A DNA stretch of 64,000 bases, taken from Nonomuraea gerenzanensis. GTDB taxonomy: Bacteria > Actinomycetota > Actinomycetes > Streptosporangiales > Streptosporangiaceae. Positions 22,771 through 30,170 of this stretch are shown piece after piece. The notes under the pieces are model-generated. The model had not been told where the DNA came from and did not search any database. It worked only from the letters and a program-made list of their open reading frames with translations. The number at the start of each line of letters is the position of its first letter. Within the stretch, counting starts at the first letter, position 1. A program made the translations under genes and the position numbers. Where the stretch lies: NCBI RefSeq assembly GCF_020215645.1, contig NZ_CP084058.1:5332001-5396000 (forward strand), in the 5' to 3' direction.

Positions 22771-25539
22771 TCACGCGTCGTCTCGGGACCGGCCGTCGGC
22801 TCTCGTTTCCCGGCAACGCCGGGCCCAGTAGGCGAGGTCGGCCTGGGCGGTCAGTGTTTCGGGGTGTTCGGTGCCCGAGATGCGTTCGCGGAGGGGCAGC
22901 AGTGCGGCGAACTGGTCGCGCGCTCCGGCCGGATCCCCCGCTTCCCCCGACCAGCGGGCGAGGTTGGCCTGGGCGGTCAGTGTTTCGGGGTGTTCGGTAC
23001 CTGAGATGCGTTCGCGGAGGGGCAGCAGTGCGGCGAACTGGTCGCGCGCTCCGGCCGCGTCCCCCGCTTCCCCCGACCAGCGGGCGAGGTCGGCCCGGAC
23101 GGCCAGTGTTTCGGGGTGTTCGGTGCCCGAGATGCGTTCGCGGAGGGGCAGCAGTGCGGCGAACTGGTCGCGCGCCCCGGCCGGATCCCCAGCCTCGCCC
23201 GACCAGTAGGCGAGGTTGGCCCGGGCGGTCAGCGTGTCGGGGTGTTCGGCGCCCAGGACGCGTTCGCTGATAGGCAGCAGCGCGGCGCACTGGTCGCGCG
23301 CCCCGGCCGCGTCCCCCGCCTGCCCCGACCAGTAGGCGAGGTTGGCCCGGGCGGTCAGTGTTTCGGGGTGTTCGGCACCCGAGACGCGTTCGCGGAGGGG
23401 CAGCAGTGCGGCGAACTGGTCGCGCGCCCCGGCCGGATCCCCAGCCTCGCCCGACCAGCGGGCGAGGTTGGCCCGGGCGGTCAGTGTTTCGGGGTGTTCG
23501 GTGCCCGAGATGCGTTCGCGGAGGGGCAGCAGTGCGGCGAACTGGTCGCGCGCCCCGGCCGGATCCCCAGCCTCGCCCGACCAGTAGGCGAGGTTGGCCC
23601 GGGCGGTCAGCGTGTCGGGGTGTTCGGCGCCCGAGACGCGTTCGGTGATAGGCAGCAGCGCGGCGAACTGGTCGCGCGCCCCGGCCACATCCCCCACCCT
23701 CCCGGTGCAGGAGGCGAGGTTGGCCCGGTCGGTCAGCGTTTCGGGGTGTTCGGGTCCGTGGTGGTTGAGCTGAGCCTGGTAGCGCTGGTGTTGCAAGGTT
23801 TTGGCGGTGGCGTAGTCCCCGCTGGCGTCCAGGTAGTCGATCACCCGGGACATCGCCGGCGATCGCGGGGGCAGGGCCGCGCGGGCGTGGGCCAGCAGTA
23901 GCCGGTAGAGCGGCCAGTTGTCGATCACGTTCGGGTCCGCGGGCAGTTCGGCGGTCAGCAGGTCGGCGGCTCGGGCGTGGACGGTCTGGCGCTCGTGTTC
24001 GGGGAGGTCGTTTACGGTGACGGCTTGGACCAGGCGGTGGACGCTGACGGTGTCGCAACCGGGGCCGCGGCCGGTGTTGTCAGGGCTGATGGTGATCATG
24101 CTGTAGGAGGCCAGCAGCCCCAGCGCCTGGCCGATCTGAAGTTCATCGACGTCGGGCAGGGCGTCGGGCAGGTGGTGCAGGACGGTGATGGGCAGCTGGT
24201 CGGGGGCGTAGCAGGCGAGCAGTGCCAGCAGGTGGGGGGCCAGCGGGTTCTGGGCGGCGATCCGGGCGCGGGTGATCGTCCAGACCTGGGCGAGGACGCG
24301 TTCGCCGTCGCCGCCGGGCGGCGCGGCCGCGTGAGCCTTGCCGGGGTTGTCGCGCAGCAGTGTGCGGTAGGTGGTGACGTTCATCGCGGGCGTGCGGGCG
24401 ATGAACGCGGCGGCTTGCGTCAGAGCCAGCGGCAGAAATCCCAGATCCTCAGCCAGCCCGGCCAGGTCGGCCGGCTCGGCCGGTCCGGACTTGTGCGCGG
24501 GGGCGCCTCTGCCGGGCGGTCGGGTGGGATGCGCCTGGGTGATCATCCGGGTCAGGAGCTGCCGGGCGGGTTCGGGGTCCAGCACCTCCAGGCTGATGGG
24601 GGTGCAGCCCATATCCGTCCAGCCGGTGTCGCGCCGGGTGGTGATCAGCACGTGTCCGCCGGTCAGCCGGCCCAGGTAGGGGCGCAGGTCACGCTCGTCT
24701 TCGACATTGTCGAAGACGAGCAGCCAGCCGGGGTGGGCGGCCAGCCACGCCAGCGCCCAGTCGGCCGCCTCCTCCACCGTCGCCGCGGACGCCGCCACCG
24801 AGTCGGCGCCCGCGCAGATCGCCCGGGTCAGCCCTGCCAGCGAGGTCTGGATCTGGGCCGGGGTGTCGGCGTCGATCCACCACACCAGCCGGTAGGCGCC
24901 GCGGTGGCGGGCGGCGTACTGCAGCGCCAGTTCGCTCTTGCCGATCCCGCCCAGCCCGTACACGGCCGCCTGCGTGATCACCACCGGCTCCACCCCCGCC
25001 GATCCCGCCGGCGGCCTGCCCGGGGGCCTGGCCGGCGTTTTGGGTGTGGTGGTCAGTGTCTTGCGCAGCCGGGTGAGCACCTGCCGGCGGCCCAGGAACA
25101 CCGCCGCCGGCGGGCGGGGCAACCCGGGCAGCCCGACCGGGACGGTGAGGGTGGCCGCGTCCGGCAACGCCCGCCGGTCGGTCGCGGCCGGTACCGCCGG
25201 AGAGTGCGCGGGAGCGGATGCGGCGGGTGAGGGAACGCGAGGAGAACCGGCCGAATCGGAAACCTGCGACTGGCCGCGCCACTCGCCCTGCTCTGCGGGA
25301 TCGACAGCGTGATCGACAGCGGGGTCAACGGCCGGTGGCAAGGGCCGGGGGCCGGTGCGGGACTGCCACAGCGACACCGCCGCCACGATCAGCGAAGCCA
25401 ATCCGATGGTGGCGCCGGCGGGATCGACGTCACCCTTCCAGCTGACCCACATGACCACCACGGCGGCGACCACCCCGGCCACACCGGCACCGGCCAGGAT
25501 CCTGAACGTCGCCCGCACGCGACTCCCGCCCGGCATCAT
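22771..25539 (-). CDS. Membrane-anchored NB-ARC/TPR (STAND) protein
   Basis: 922 residues from the ATG at 25539 (MMPGGSRVRATFRIL). A longer start at 25662 adds 41 Cys/Arg-rich residues of doubtful reality. Two transmembrane segments lie near 14-32 and 43-58, then an Asp/Pro/Ala linker. The NB-ARC NTPase follows with P-loop GLGGIGKS (194-202), a Walker B-like WLLVFDNVED, LITTRRDTGW and a GLPL-like LGFLPLAL. The C-terminal third holds seven to eight 42-residue TPR units (HP.TLTARANLA.WSGEAGD type). STAND proteins are signal-triggered switches in regulation, development and defence. The last TPR degenerates into an unrelated tail. Confidence 0.88.
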   Translation of the reverse strand: MMPGGSRVRATFRILAGAGVAGVVAAVVVMWVSWKGDVDPAGATIGLASLIVAAVSLWQSRTGPRPLPPAVDPAVDHAVDPAEQGEWRGQSQVSDSAGSPRVPSPAASAPAHSPAVPAATDRRALPDAATLTVPVGLPGLPRPPAAVFLGRRQVLTRLRKTLTTTPKTPARPPGRPPAGSAGVEPVVITQAAVYGLGGIGKSELALQYAARHRGAYRLVWWIDADTPAQIQTSLAGLTRAICAGADSVAASAATVEEAADWALAWLAAHPGWLLVFDNVEDERDLRPYLGRLTGGHVLITTRRDTGWTDMGCTPISLEVLDPEPARQLLTRMITQAHPTRPPGRGAPAHKSGPAEPADLAGLAEDLGFLPLALTQAAAFIARTPAMNVTTYRTLLRDNPGKAHAAAPPGGDGERVLAQVWTITRARIAAQNPLAPHLLALLACYAPDQLPITVLHHLPDALPDVDELQIGQALGLLASYSMITISPDNTGRGPGCDTVSVHRLVQAVTVNDLPEHERQTVHARAADLLTAELPADPNVIDNWPLYRLLLAHARAALPPRSPAMSRVIDYLDASGDYATAKTLQHQRYQAQLNHHGPEHPETLTDRANLASCTGRVGDVAGARDQFAALLPITERVSGAEHPDTLTARANLAYWSGEAGDPAGARDQFAALLPLRERISGTEHPETLTARANLARWSGEAGDPAGARDQFAALLPLRERVSGAEHPETLTARANLAYWSGQAGDAAGARDQCAALLPISERVLGAEHPDTLTARANLAYWSGEAGDPAGARDQFAALLPLRERISGTEHPETLAVRADLARWSGEAGDAAGARDQFAALLPLRERISGTEHPETLTAQANLARWSGEAGDPAGARDQFAALLPLRERISGTEHPETLTAQADLAYWARRCRETRADGRSRDDA
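22850..23760. repeat. 126-bp tandem repeats encoding TPR units
   Basis: The DNA repeats with an exact 126-bp period: the block TTCGGGGTGTTCGG occurs at about 22858 and then every 126 bases to about 23740. The copies are near-identical at the nucleotide level, so they have been homogenised recently. They correspond to the 42-residue TPR units of the STAND gene. Copy number is likely to vary between strains and to be fragile in short-read assemblies. Confidence 0.9.
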
Positions 25540-25849
25540 CGGCCGCCCGCCACAGCCACCACGACAGCCACCGCGATGCCGATCGGCCGCGATCCGCCTG
25601 CCTGTCCCGCAACCACGCTTCCTATCGTGGCGGCACTTCAGGCGAACGGGCAGCACATGCATACAAATCCGTAATCAAGATCCCTAATCAAGCACTGAAA
25701 GGCGATTATGGAGGCCCGATTCCCCCTTAATAACCGAATCGCGAGGGAGTGCTCACGCACACTTGGACGGTTCGGAGAAAGATAGTTTCGGGTGTCCCCC
25801 GCGCCGCCGCCCGTTCGTCGTTGGGGAGAGAACCCTTGTGGAGGCCGCC
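25540..25849. other. 310-bp spacer upstream of the STAND gene
   Basis: The left part is an in-frame extension of the STAND gene with poor coding character. The centre (about 25660-25740) is unusually AT-rich for this genome and includes two TAATCAAG copies 13 bp apart. The promoters of the two flanking divergent genes probably lie here. No other feature is visible. Confidence 0.5.
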
Positions 25850-26605
25850 ATGCAGTACGCCCTGATCATTCACGACGAGCCCGGATACCTCGACGTCCTG
25901 TCCGAGGAGGACCACGAGGCGGAGTGCCGCGCGCTGGCCGAGGACCCCCGCTATGTCGGCGGTGCGCAGTTGCAGCCGGTCGAGACGGCGACCAGCGTGC
26001 GCGTGGCCGGGGGCAGGACGCTGGTGACCGATGGCCGTTCGCCGACACCAAGGAAGTGCTCGCCGGGCTGCTGCGGGACGAGGCGGAGGCGCACGGCCTG
26101 CTGGCGCTGATGCTGATCCACCATGCCCGGCGGTGGGCCCGCTTCCGGGGCGACGACCTCGTGCTGTTGGAGGATCAGGACCGGTCGCTGTGGGACCTGG
26201 ATCATATCGCGCAGGGCCGCGCGGTGCTCGACCAGGCCATCGCGCTGGGCGGGCGTGGCACGTACGTCGTGCAGGCCGCGATCGCGTCACTGCAGGCCAG
26301 GGAGCGGATCGACTGGCCATAGGTGGCGGCGCTGTATCGGCGGCTTGCCGGACTCACCGGCTCGGCGGTGGTCGAGCTCAACGGAGCGGTGGCGCGCGCC
26401 CAGGCCGGTGACCCTGCCGGGGCGTTGCGTGCCGTGGATCGGCTGGGGCTGGACGGTTATCTGTATTACCACTCGACCCGGGGCGAACTGCTGCGGCGGC
26501 TCGGCCGTGACGCCGAGACCAAGGGCCGCGTACGGCGAGGCGCTCGCGCTGGCCACCTCCACTCCTGAGCGGCGCTTCCTGGCCCGGCGGCTCGAACGGC
26601 TCTGA
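25850..26605 (+). pseudogene. Fused remnant of a DGPF gene and an ECF42 sigma gene
   Basis: The ATG at 25850 opens a DGPF protein (MQYALIIHDEPGYLDVLSEE through GRTLVTDG). One base is missing at the DGPF motif, and in the next frame FADTKEVLAG continues. The sequence then jumps directly into the C-terminal half of an ECF42 sigma factor (LLALMLIHHARRWARF, LVLLEDQDRSLWD). All of sigma regions 2 and 4 are absent. A TAG follows DWP where relatives have Gln (26320-26322), then VAALYRRLAGLTGS continues. A last frameshift before AYGEALALA restores the natural end at 26605. A deletion joined the two genes and the product is clearly non-functional. The intact pair is at 12163-13703. Confidence 0.88.
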
Positions 26606-26643
26606 GCGGTGCTTCTTGACCGGCGGCTCGAACGGCTCTGAGC
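26566..26643. repeat. 36/37-bp tandem duplication at the end of the ECF42 remnant
   Basis: TGAGCGGCGCTTCCTGGCCC and the following 17 bases (26566-26602) recur, slightly diverged and one base shorter, at 26603-26638. The second copy begins with the stop codon TGA of the remnant (26603-26605), and another TGAGC follows. It is another stop-codon-spanning duplication. Confidence 0.85.
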
Positions 26644-26762
26644 CGCTGTCCCTCGGACGGGTTCCCGTTCGTCTGTATGCGGACGGCGAATCGCCCGTCC
26701 CATGCGAGAAGCGCCGTCCACAGGCGCCATCTCACGAGCGCCGGCCCAGAAGGAGAGACCAC

Positions 26763-27185
26763 AAGTCGGCCAGCGACAAGACGGTGTTCCGCCGCTTCCA
26801 CGAAGCGATCGGCAGCGGCGACCCCGACCTCATCGCCAAGGCGATCGACGAACTCGTCGCCCTGGACGTCATCTGCAACGCCCCCGTCCCGACCGGCATG
26901 ACGGGGCTGCAGGCGTTCACCCAGATCTGGGACACGATCCTGCACGCGTTCCCCAACCTGCGCGTGCAGATCGAGGAGCTGATCGCGGAGGTCGACAAGC
27001 TCGCCTGCAGGAACACGGTCACCGGCACCCTCCGAGGCGAATACCGGGGGCATCGCGCCCATTGGCAGGACCGTCACCTACGGCGAGATGTTCGTCGTGC
27101 GCTTCGCCGACGGCAGGATCGCCGAGATCTGGGGGTCGTGGACGTGTTCGCGCAACTGCGGCAGCTCGGTGCCCTCGCCGTCTAG
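26763..27185 (+). pseudogene. SnoaL/NTF2-like (ester-cyclase type) gene, broken
   Basis: The conserved SnoaL-like core is readable: SDKTVFRRFHEAIGSGDPDL, TGLQAFTQIWDTILHAFPNL, CRNTVTGTLRGEY. At the expected start AAGGAGA is followed eight bases later by AAG-TCG-GCC instead of ATG (26763-26765), so the start codon seems mutated. After GEY the frame shifts at a run of five G; the shifted frame gives GIAPIGRTVTYGEMFVVRFA and DGRIAEIWG. At a second G-run the original frame returns for VVDVFAQLRQLGALAV. Both indels are in homopolymers and could be sequencing errors. The missing start codon is harder to explain that way. Confidence 0.7.
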
Positions 27186-27379
27186 GAATGCCCTGACCTG
27201 GGCGTTCATTTGTCCAGCAGCCGTCCGGAGTTCGCTGGACGGACGCTGGACATAGATCCCTTGCGAGCCGATGGGGCCGGCGCACAGCGTGGTGAGCGAG
27301 CCCCGGCGCACAGGTCGCCGCCCGACGGGGGTGGCTGGCGAAGCCGCGCCGGGGCCGTACCGGAGACAGGAAGAGGATC

Positions 27380-27751
27380 ATGACGTACTCGAAGCTCGCC
27401 CCCGCGGCGGCCGGCCTCGTCGCCGCCCTCGCGATGCTCGCCGTCCCGTCCACCGCGCACGCCACCGCCGCGCAGGCACAGGCGCAGGGCGTGCACCGGC
27501 AGTCCGCCGCGTGCACCTCGCCGAAGGGGCAGAAGATCAACGTCTCGTGGGGCGACGGCAACGTCTCCACCACCGTGTACTTCAACAACCACTGCAACCA
27601 GAAGCGGTGGATCGAGCTGAAGTTCGTCAAGCAGAACCACGACTACTTCTGGAAGTGCTTCTCGGTCAACCCGCGCACCAGCGGCAAGAAGAAGATCGGC
27701 TACTCCAACCCGGACAAGGTCGTCATCACCAAGGCGAAGACCAACTGCTAG
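27380..27751 (+). CDS. Small secreted protein of unknown function
   Basis: 123 residues with AGGAAGAGG before the ATG. A signal peptide (MTYSKLAPAAAGLVAALAML) ends near AHATA. The mature domain is short, basic and Trp/Tyr/Asn-rich, with four cysteines (AACTSP, NHCNQ, WKCFS, TNC at the very end), which suggests a compact disulphide-bonded beta fold. I do not recognise the family. The stop TAG is part of the CTAG target site of the adjacent insertion element. The gene is intact but is now separated from its own terminator by 1.6 kb. Confidence 0.72.
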   Translation: MTYSKLAPAAAGLVAALAMLAVPSTAHATAAQAQAQGVHRQSAACTSPKGQKINVSWGDGNVSTTVYFNNHCNQKRWIELKFVKQNHDYFWKCFSVNPRTSGKKKIGYSNPDKVVITKAKTNC

Positions 27752-27802
27752 CTTGATCTTTAACCTTGGTGGCTGGTGAGGCCGCGCCGGATTTCTCAAC
27801 AA

Positions 27803-27863
27803 GACAGCCCTTGGGTGATCATTCTTCTTGTCGAGGGAAGAAGATCCATAACCAAGGGCTGTC
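27803..27863 (+). promoter_or_regulatory. Stem-loop ending at the transposase start
   Basis: A 12-bp perfect arm pair, GACAGCCCTTGG (27803-27814) and CCAAGGGCTGTC (27852-27863), encloses a weaker inner stem (TTCTTCTT / AAGAAG). The 3' arm ends at the base before GTGATGACT, the transposase start. Such a hairpin could hide the ribosome site and limit transposase production. This role is inferred. Confidence 0.6.
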
Positions 27864-27866
27864 GTG

Positions 27867-29336
27867 ATGACTAGTGTGCCTGATCTATGTCCGGTTGGTG
27901 CATGGGGGGACCTGACGCGGTTCCGGGGTGAGTTCTACGGCTGTCTGACCGCGCGGGCCGATGCGACATTCGAGCTGGCCGAGGCGGTGTTACGCAGTGA
28001 TGGACCAGTGCGTTCGCTGGTGGAGTTGTCCCTGGTCGGTGAGCACCGTCGAGGTCATGGGTCGCTGTATGCGGCGTTGGATCGGGGACGGCTCGACGTG
28101 GGGCGGCTGCGTCGGGCGTTGAGCACAGTGCCCCTGCCCAGAGCGGCAGACGGGCGGTTGGTGCTGGCGGTGGATGTGACGTGCTGGCTGCGGCCGGACG
28201 CGCACACCTCGCCGGAGCGGATCTTGTGCCACACCTATGGGCGGGGCAAGGATCAGCACATCATGATCCCGGGCTGGCCGTACTCGTTCGTGGTGGCGTT
28301 GGAGACGGGCCGCAGCTCGTGGACGGCGCCGCTGGATGCGCTCCGGCTGGCGCCGGGGGATGATCTGGCCGCGGTGACCGCCGCCCAGCTGCGCGAGGTA
28401 GTCGAGCGGCTCATGGTGGCCGGGCATTGGCAGTGCGGTGACCCCGACATCCTGATCGTGGCCGATGCGGGTTATGACGGGCCGCGCTTGGCATGGTTGT
28501 TGCGTGATCTGCCCATCCAGATTCTGGCCAGGATGCGTTCGGATCGGGTGCTGCGCCGGGCAGCACCGGCGCGGGTGCCGGGGACCAACGGCCGGCCACC
28601 GCGTCATGGGGGCGAGTTCGTCTTCGGTGACCGGGGCAGTTGGGGCGAGCCTGACGTGGCCACCGAGACCGAGACCCGCCTGTATGGGCGCGCCGCCGCC
28701 TGGGCTTGGGATCGGCTGCACCCGCGGTTGACCCGCCGTGCGGCCTGGGTCGATTCAGCTGAGCTGCCGATGATCGAGGGCACCGTGATCCGTCTGGAGG
28801 TGGACCATCTGCCCAGCGGAGCGATTCCAAAGCCGGTGTGGCTGTGGTGGTCCCAGGTGGACGCCACCGCAGTGGAGGTGGACCGGATGTGGCAGGCGTT
28901 CCTGCGCCGCTTCGACATCGAGCACACCTTCCGCCTGCTCAAACAGACCCTCGGCTGGACCTGTCCCAAGATCCGCGATCCGCGGGCGGCTGATCGTTGG
29001 ACCTGGCTGATCCTGGCCGTCTACACCCAACTCCGGCTGGCCCGTCCCTTGGCCGCCGACCTACGCCGTCCTTGGGAGGAGCCTGCATCCCCGCAGCGTC
29101 TGTCGCCCGCTCGCGTTCGTCGAGGGTTTCGGCACCTGCGCGCCAAGACGCTCAGTCCGGCCCAGGCACCGAAACCTTCCCGGCCAGGACCGGGACGGCC
29201 ATCAGGGCGCCGCAACAACCAACCCGCCCCACGCCACGACGTCTACACTGCCACCGGCCTGACCACCACGAAGATCCCTGCCCGGAAACCGACGACGAAG
29301 AAATCCGCCAACCCACGTCCTCGACGCACAGGTTAA
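27867..29336 (+). CDS. IS701-like transposase
   Basis: 489 residues from the ATG at 27867 (MTSVPDLCPVGAWGDLTRFR); GTG 27864 is also possible. The DDE-type catalytic core is suggested by LVLAVDVTCWLRPD (first Asp), DILIVADAGYDGPRLAWLLR (second Asp) and RRFDIEHTFRLLKQTLGW (the Glu in a Y/F-IEH-FR.LK motif). This arrangement is typical of IS4-superfamily and IS701-like transposases. The C-terminal tail is basic and Pro-rich. No internal stop or frameshift is seen. The start codon sits directly behind a stem-loop. Confidence 0.9.
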   Translation: MTSVPDLCPVGAWGDLTRFRGEFYGCLTARADATFELAEAVLRSDGPVRSLVELSLVGEHRRGHGSLYAALDRGRLDVGRLRRALSTVPLPRAADGRLVLAVDVTCWLRPDAHTSPERILCHTYGRGKDQHIMIPGWPYSFVVALETGRSSWTAPLDALRLAPGDDLAAVTAAQLREVVERLMVAGHWQCGDPDILIVADAGYDGPRLAWLLRDLPIQILARMRSDRVLRRAAPARVPGTNGRPPRHGGEFVFGDRGSWGEPDVATETETRLYGRAAAWAWDRLHPRLTRRAAWVDSAELPMIEGTVIRLEVDHLPSGAIPKPVWLWWSQVDATAVEVDRMWQAFLRRFDIEHTFRLLKQTLGWTCPKIRDPRAADRWTWLILAVYTQLRLARPLAADLRRPWEEPASPQRLSPARVRRGFRHLRAKTLSPAQAPKPSRPGPGRPSGRRNNQPAPRHDVYTATGLTTTKIPARKPTTKKSANPRPRRTG

Positions 29337-29360
29337 AGATCAAGCTAGCCGCGGAATCCC

Positions 29361-29394
29361 GCGAAGGGCCCTGCCATCCGGCGGGGCCCTTCGC
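29361..29394 (+). terminator. Intrinsic terminator, originally of the 27380 secreted-protein gene
   Basis: A perfect 11-bp stem GCGAAGGGCCC (29361-29371) / GGGCCCTTCGC (29384-29394) with a 12-base loop is followed by TGTTT. It begins 13 bases after the right-hand CTAG. Without the insertion it would lie about 10 bases after the stop of the secreted-protein gene, so it was that gene's terminator. It may now end the transposase transcript. Confidence 0.85.
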
Positions 29395-29422
29395 TGTTTG
29401 ACAGTCCCGCGCGCCCCGCACA

Positions 29423-29438
29423 TACTCGGATCCGAGTA
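29423..29438. promoter_or_regulatory. 16-bp perfect palindrome before padR
   Basis: TACTCGGATCCGAGTA is a perfect 16-bp palindrome lying one base before AATAGGAGG, the ribosome site of the PadR-type gene. PadR regulators often bind palindromes near their own start, so this is the likely autoregulatory operator. Confidence 0.7.
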
Positions 29439-29453
29439 ATAGGAGGCAAGCGA

Positions 29454-30119
29454 TTGGGATCGAGTAAGCGACGCCCGGTGTCGAACGCGCTGGGCCTGGC
29501 CGTGCTAGGGCTGCTCATCGAGGCCCCGCTGCACCCGCACGCCATGGCCGCCGCCCTGCGCGAACGCGGTCAGGACCGGGTGTTCAAGGTGACCACCGGC
29601 TCCCTGTACGACGTCGTACGGGCGCTGGAGCGGGCCGGCTGGATCGAGGCGCGGGAGACAGTGAAGGTCGGCGCCCGGCCGGAGCGCACCGTCTACCAGC
29701 ACACCGAGCTGGGGCGGGCCGAGTTCACGCGGTGGGTGGAGGAGCTGATCCGCGTGCCGGCCGCCGAATACCCCAAGTTCCTGTCCGCGGTGGCCTACCT
29801 GGGCGCGCTCGGCCCGGAAGGGGCCGCGGCGGCGCTGCGAGACCGCGCCGCGCGAGTGCGCGCGGCGCTGGAGGAGCATCGGCGCGAGCACGGCGAGCTG
29901 ATGGCGACCGGCAAGGTGCCGCGCCTGTTCGTGATCGAGGTGGAGTACGCGATCCGCGTGCAGGAGGCCGAGCTGGGCTGGATCGAGGAGACCGTGGCCG
30001 ACATCGAGACGGGCCGGCTGGCCTGGCCGGACGTCTCCGGCTGGGTGCGTGGCGAGGAGGAAGAGCTGCGAGCGGGCGAGGAGAAGAGGCAGGGAGTGGG
30101 CGAGGGGGAGGGGTTGTGA
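29454..30119 (+). CDS. PadR family transcriptional regulator
   Basis: 221 residues with a TTG start behind AGGAGG. The winged-helix domain covers about 10-95 (NALGLAVLGLLIEAPLHPHA, VTTGSLYDVVRALERAGWIE, RTVYQHTELGRAEFTRWV). A C-terminal helical dimerisation part follows (about 110-195). The last 25 residues are Glu/Gly-rich and come from tandem repeat DNA. The gene overlaps or nearly touches the downstream FAD monooxygenase gene. The regulator probably controls the pair through the palindrome in front of it. Confidence 0.9.
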   Translation: MGSSKRRPVSNALGLAVLGLLIEAPLHPHAMAAALRERGQDRVFKVTTGSLYDVVRALERAGWIEARETVKVGARPERTVYQHTELGRAEFTRWVEELIRVPAAEYPKFLSAVAYLGALGPEGAAAALRDRAARVRAALEEHRREHGELMATGKVPRLFVIEVEYAIRVQEAELGWIEETVADIETGRLAWPDVSGWVRGEEEELRAGEEKRQGVGEGEGL

Positions 30120-30170
30120 GTGGGCGAGGAGAACAGGCTGCGAGCGGGCGAGGAGGCGAAGAAGTGAGTG
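30052..30170. repeat. Repeats at the padR-monooxygenase junction
   Basis: CTGCGAGCGGGCGAGGAG occurs at about 30066 and again at about 30138, and GTGAGTGG occurs at 30116 and 30164, 48 bp apart and in the same frame. The first GTGAGTGG contains the padR stop codon and the second the preferred monooxygenase start. The repeats therefore create two in-frame starts for the downstream gene, one of them overlapping padR as GTGA. Confidence 0.8.

Larger units (their letters stand above)
27752..29344 (+). mobile_element. Complete IS701-type insertion sequence, 1593 bp
   Basis: The ends are 15-bp perfect inverted repeats (CTTGATCTTTAACCT at the left, its complement at the right) flanked on both sides by CTAG (27748-27751 and 29345-29348). 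IS701 family members are known to duplicate a 4-bp YTAR target, commonly CTAG, so this is a typical target duplication. The element carries one transposase gene. Perfect ends and an intact frame point to a recent insertion, possibly still active. Because the duplicated base pairs include the stop TAG of the secreted-protein gene, that gene was not disrupted. Confidence 0.92.

Noticed and set aside
22850..23760. CRISPR-like regular repeats
   Set aside because: The 126-bp period equals 42 codons and the repeats encode TPR units without variable spacers. The 23- and 29-bp arrays also lack spacers. No cas gene is present.
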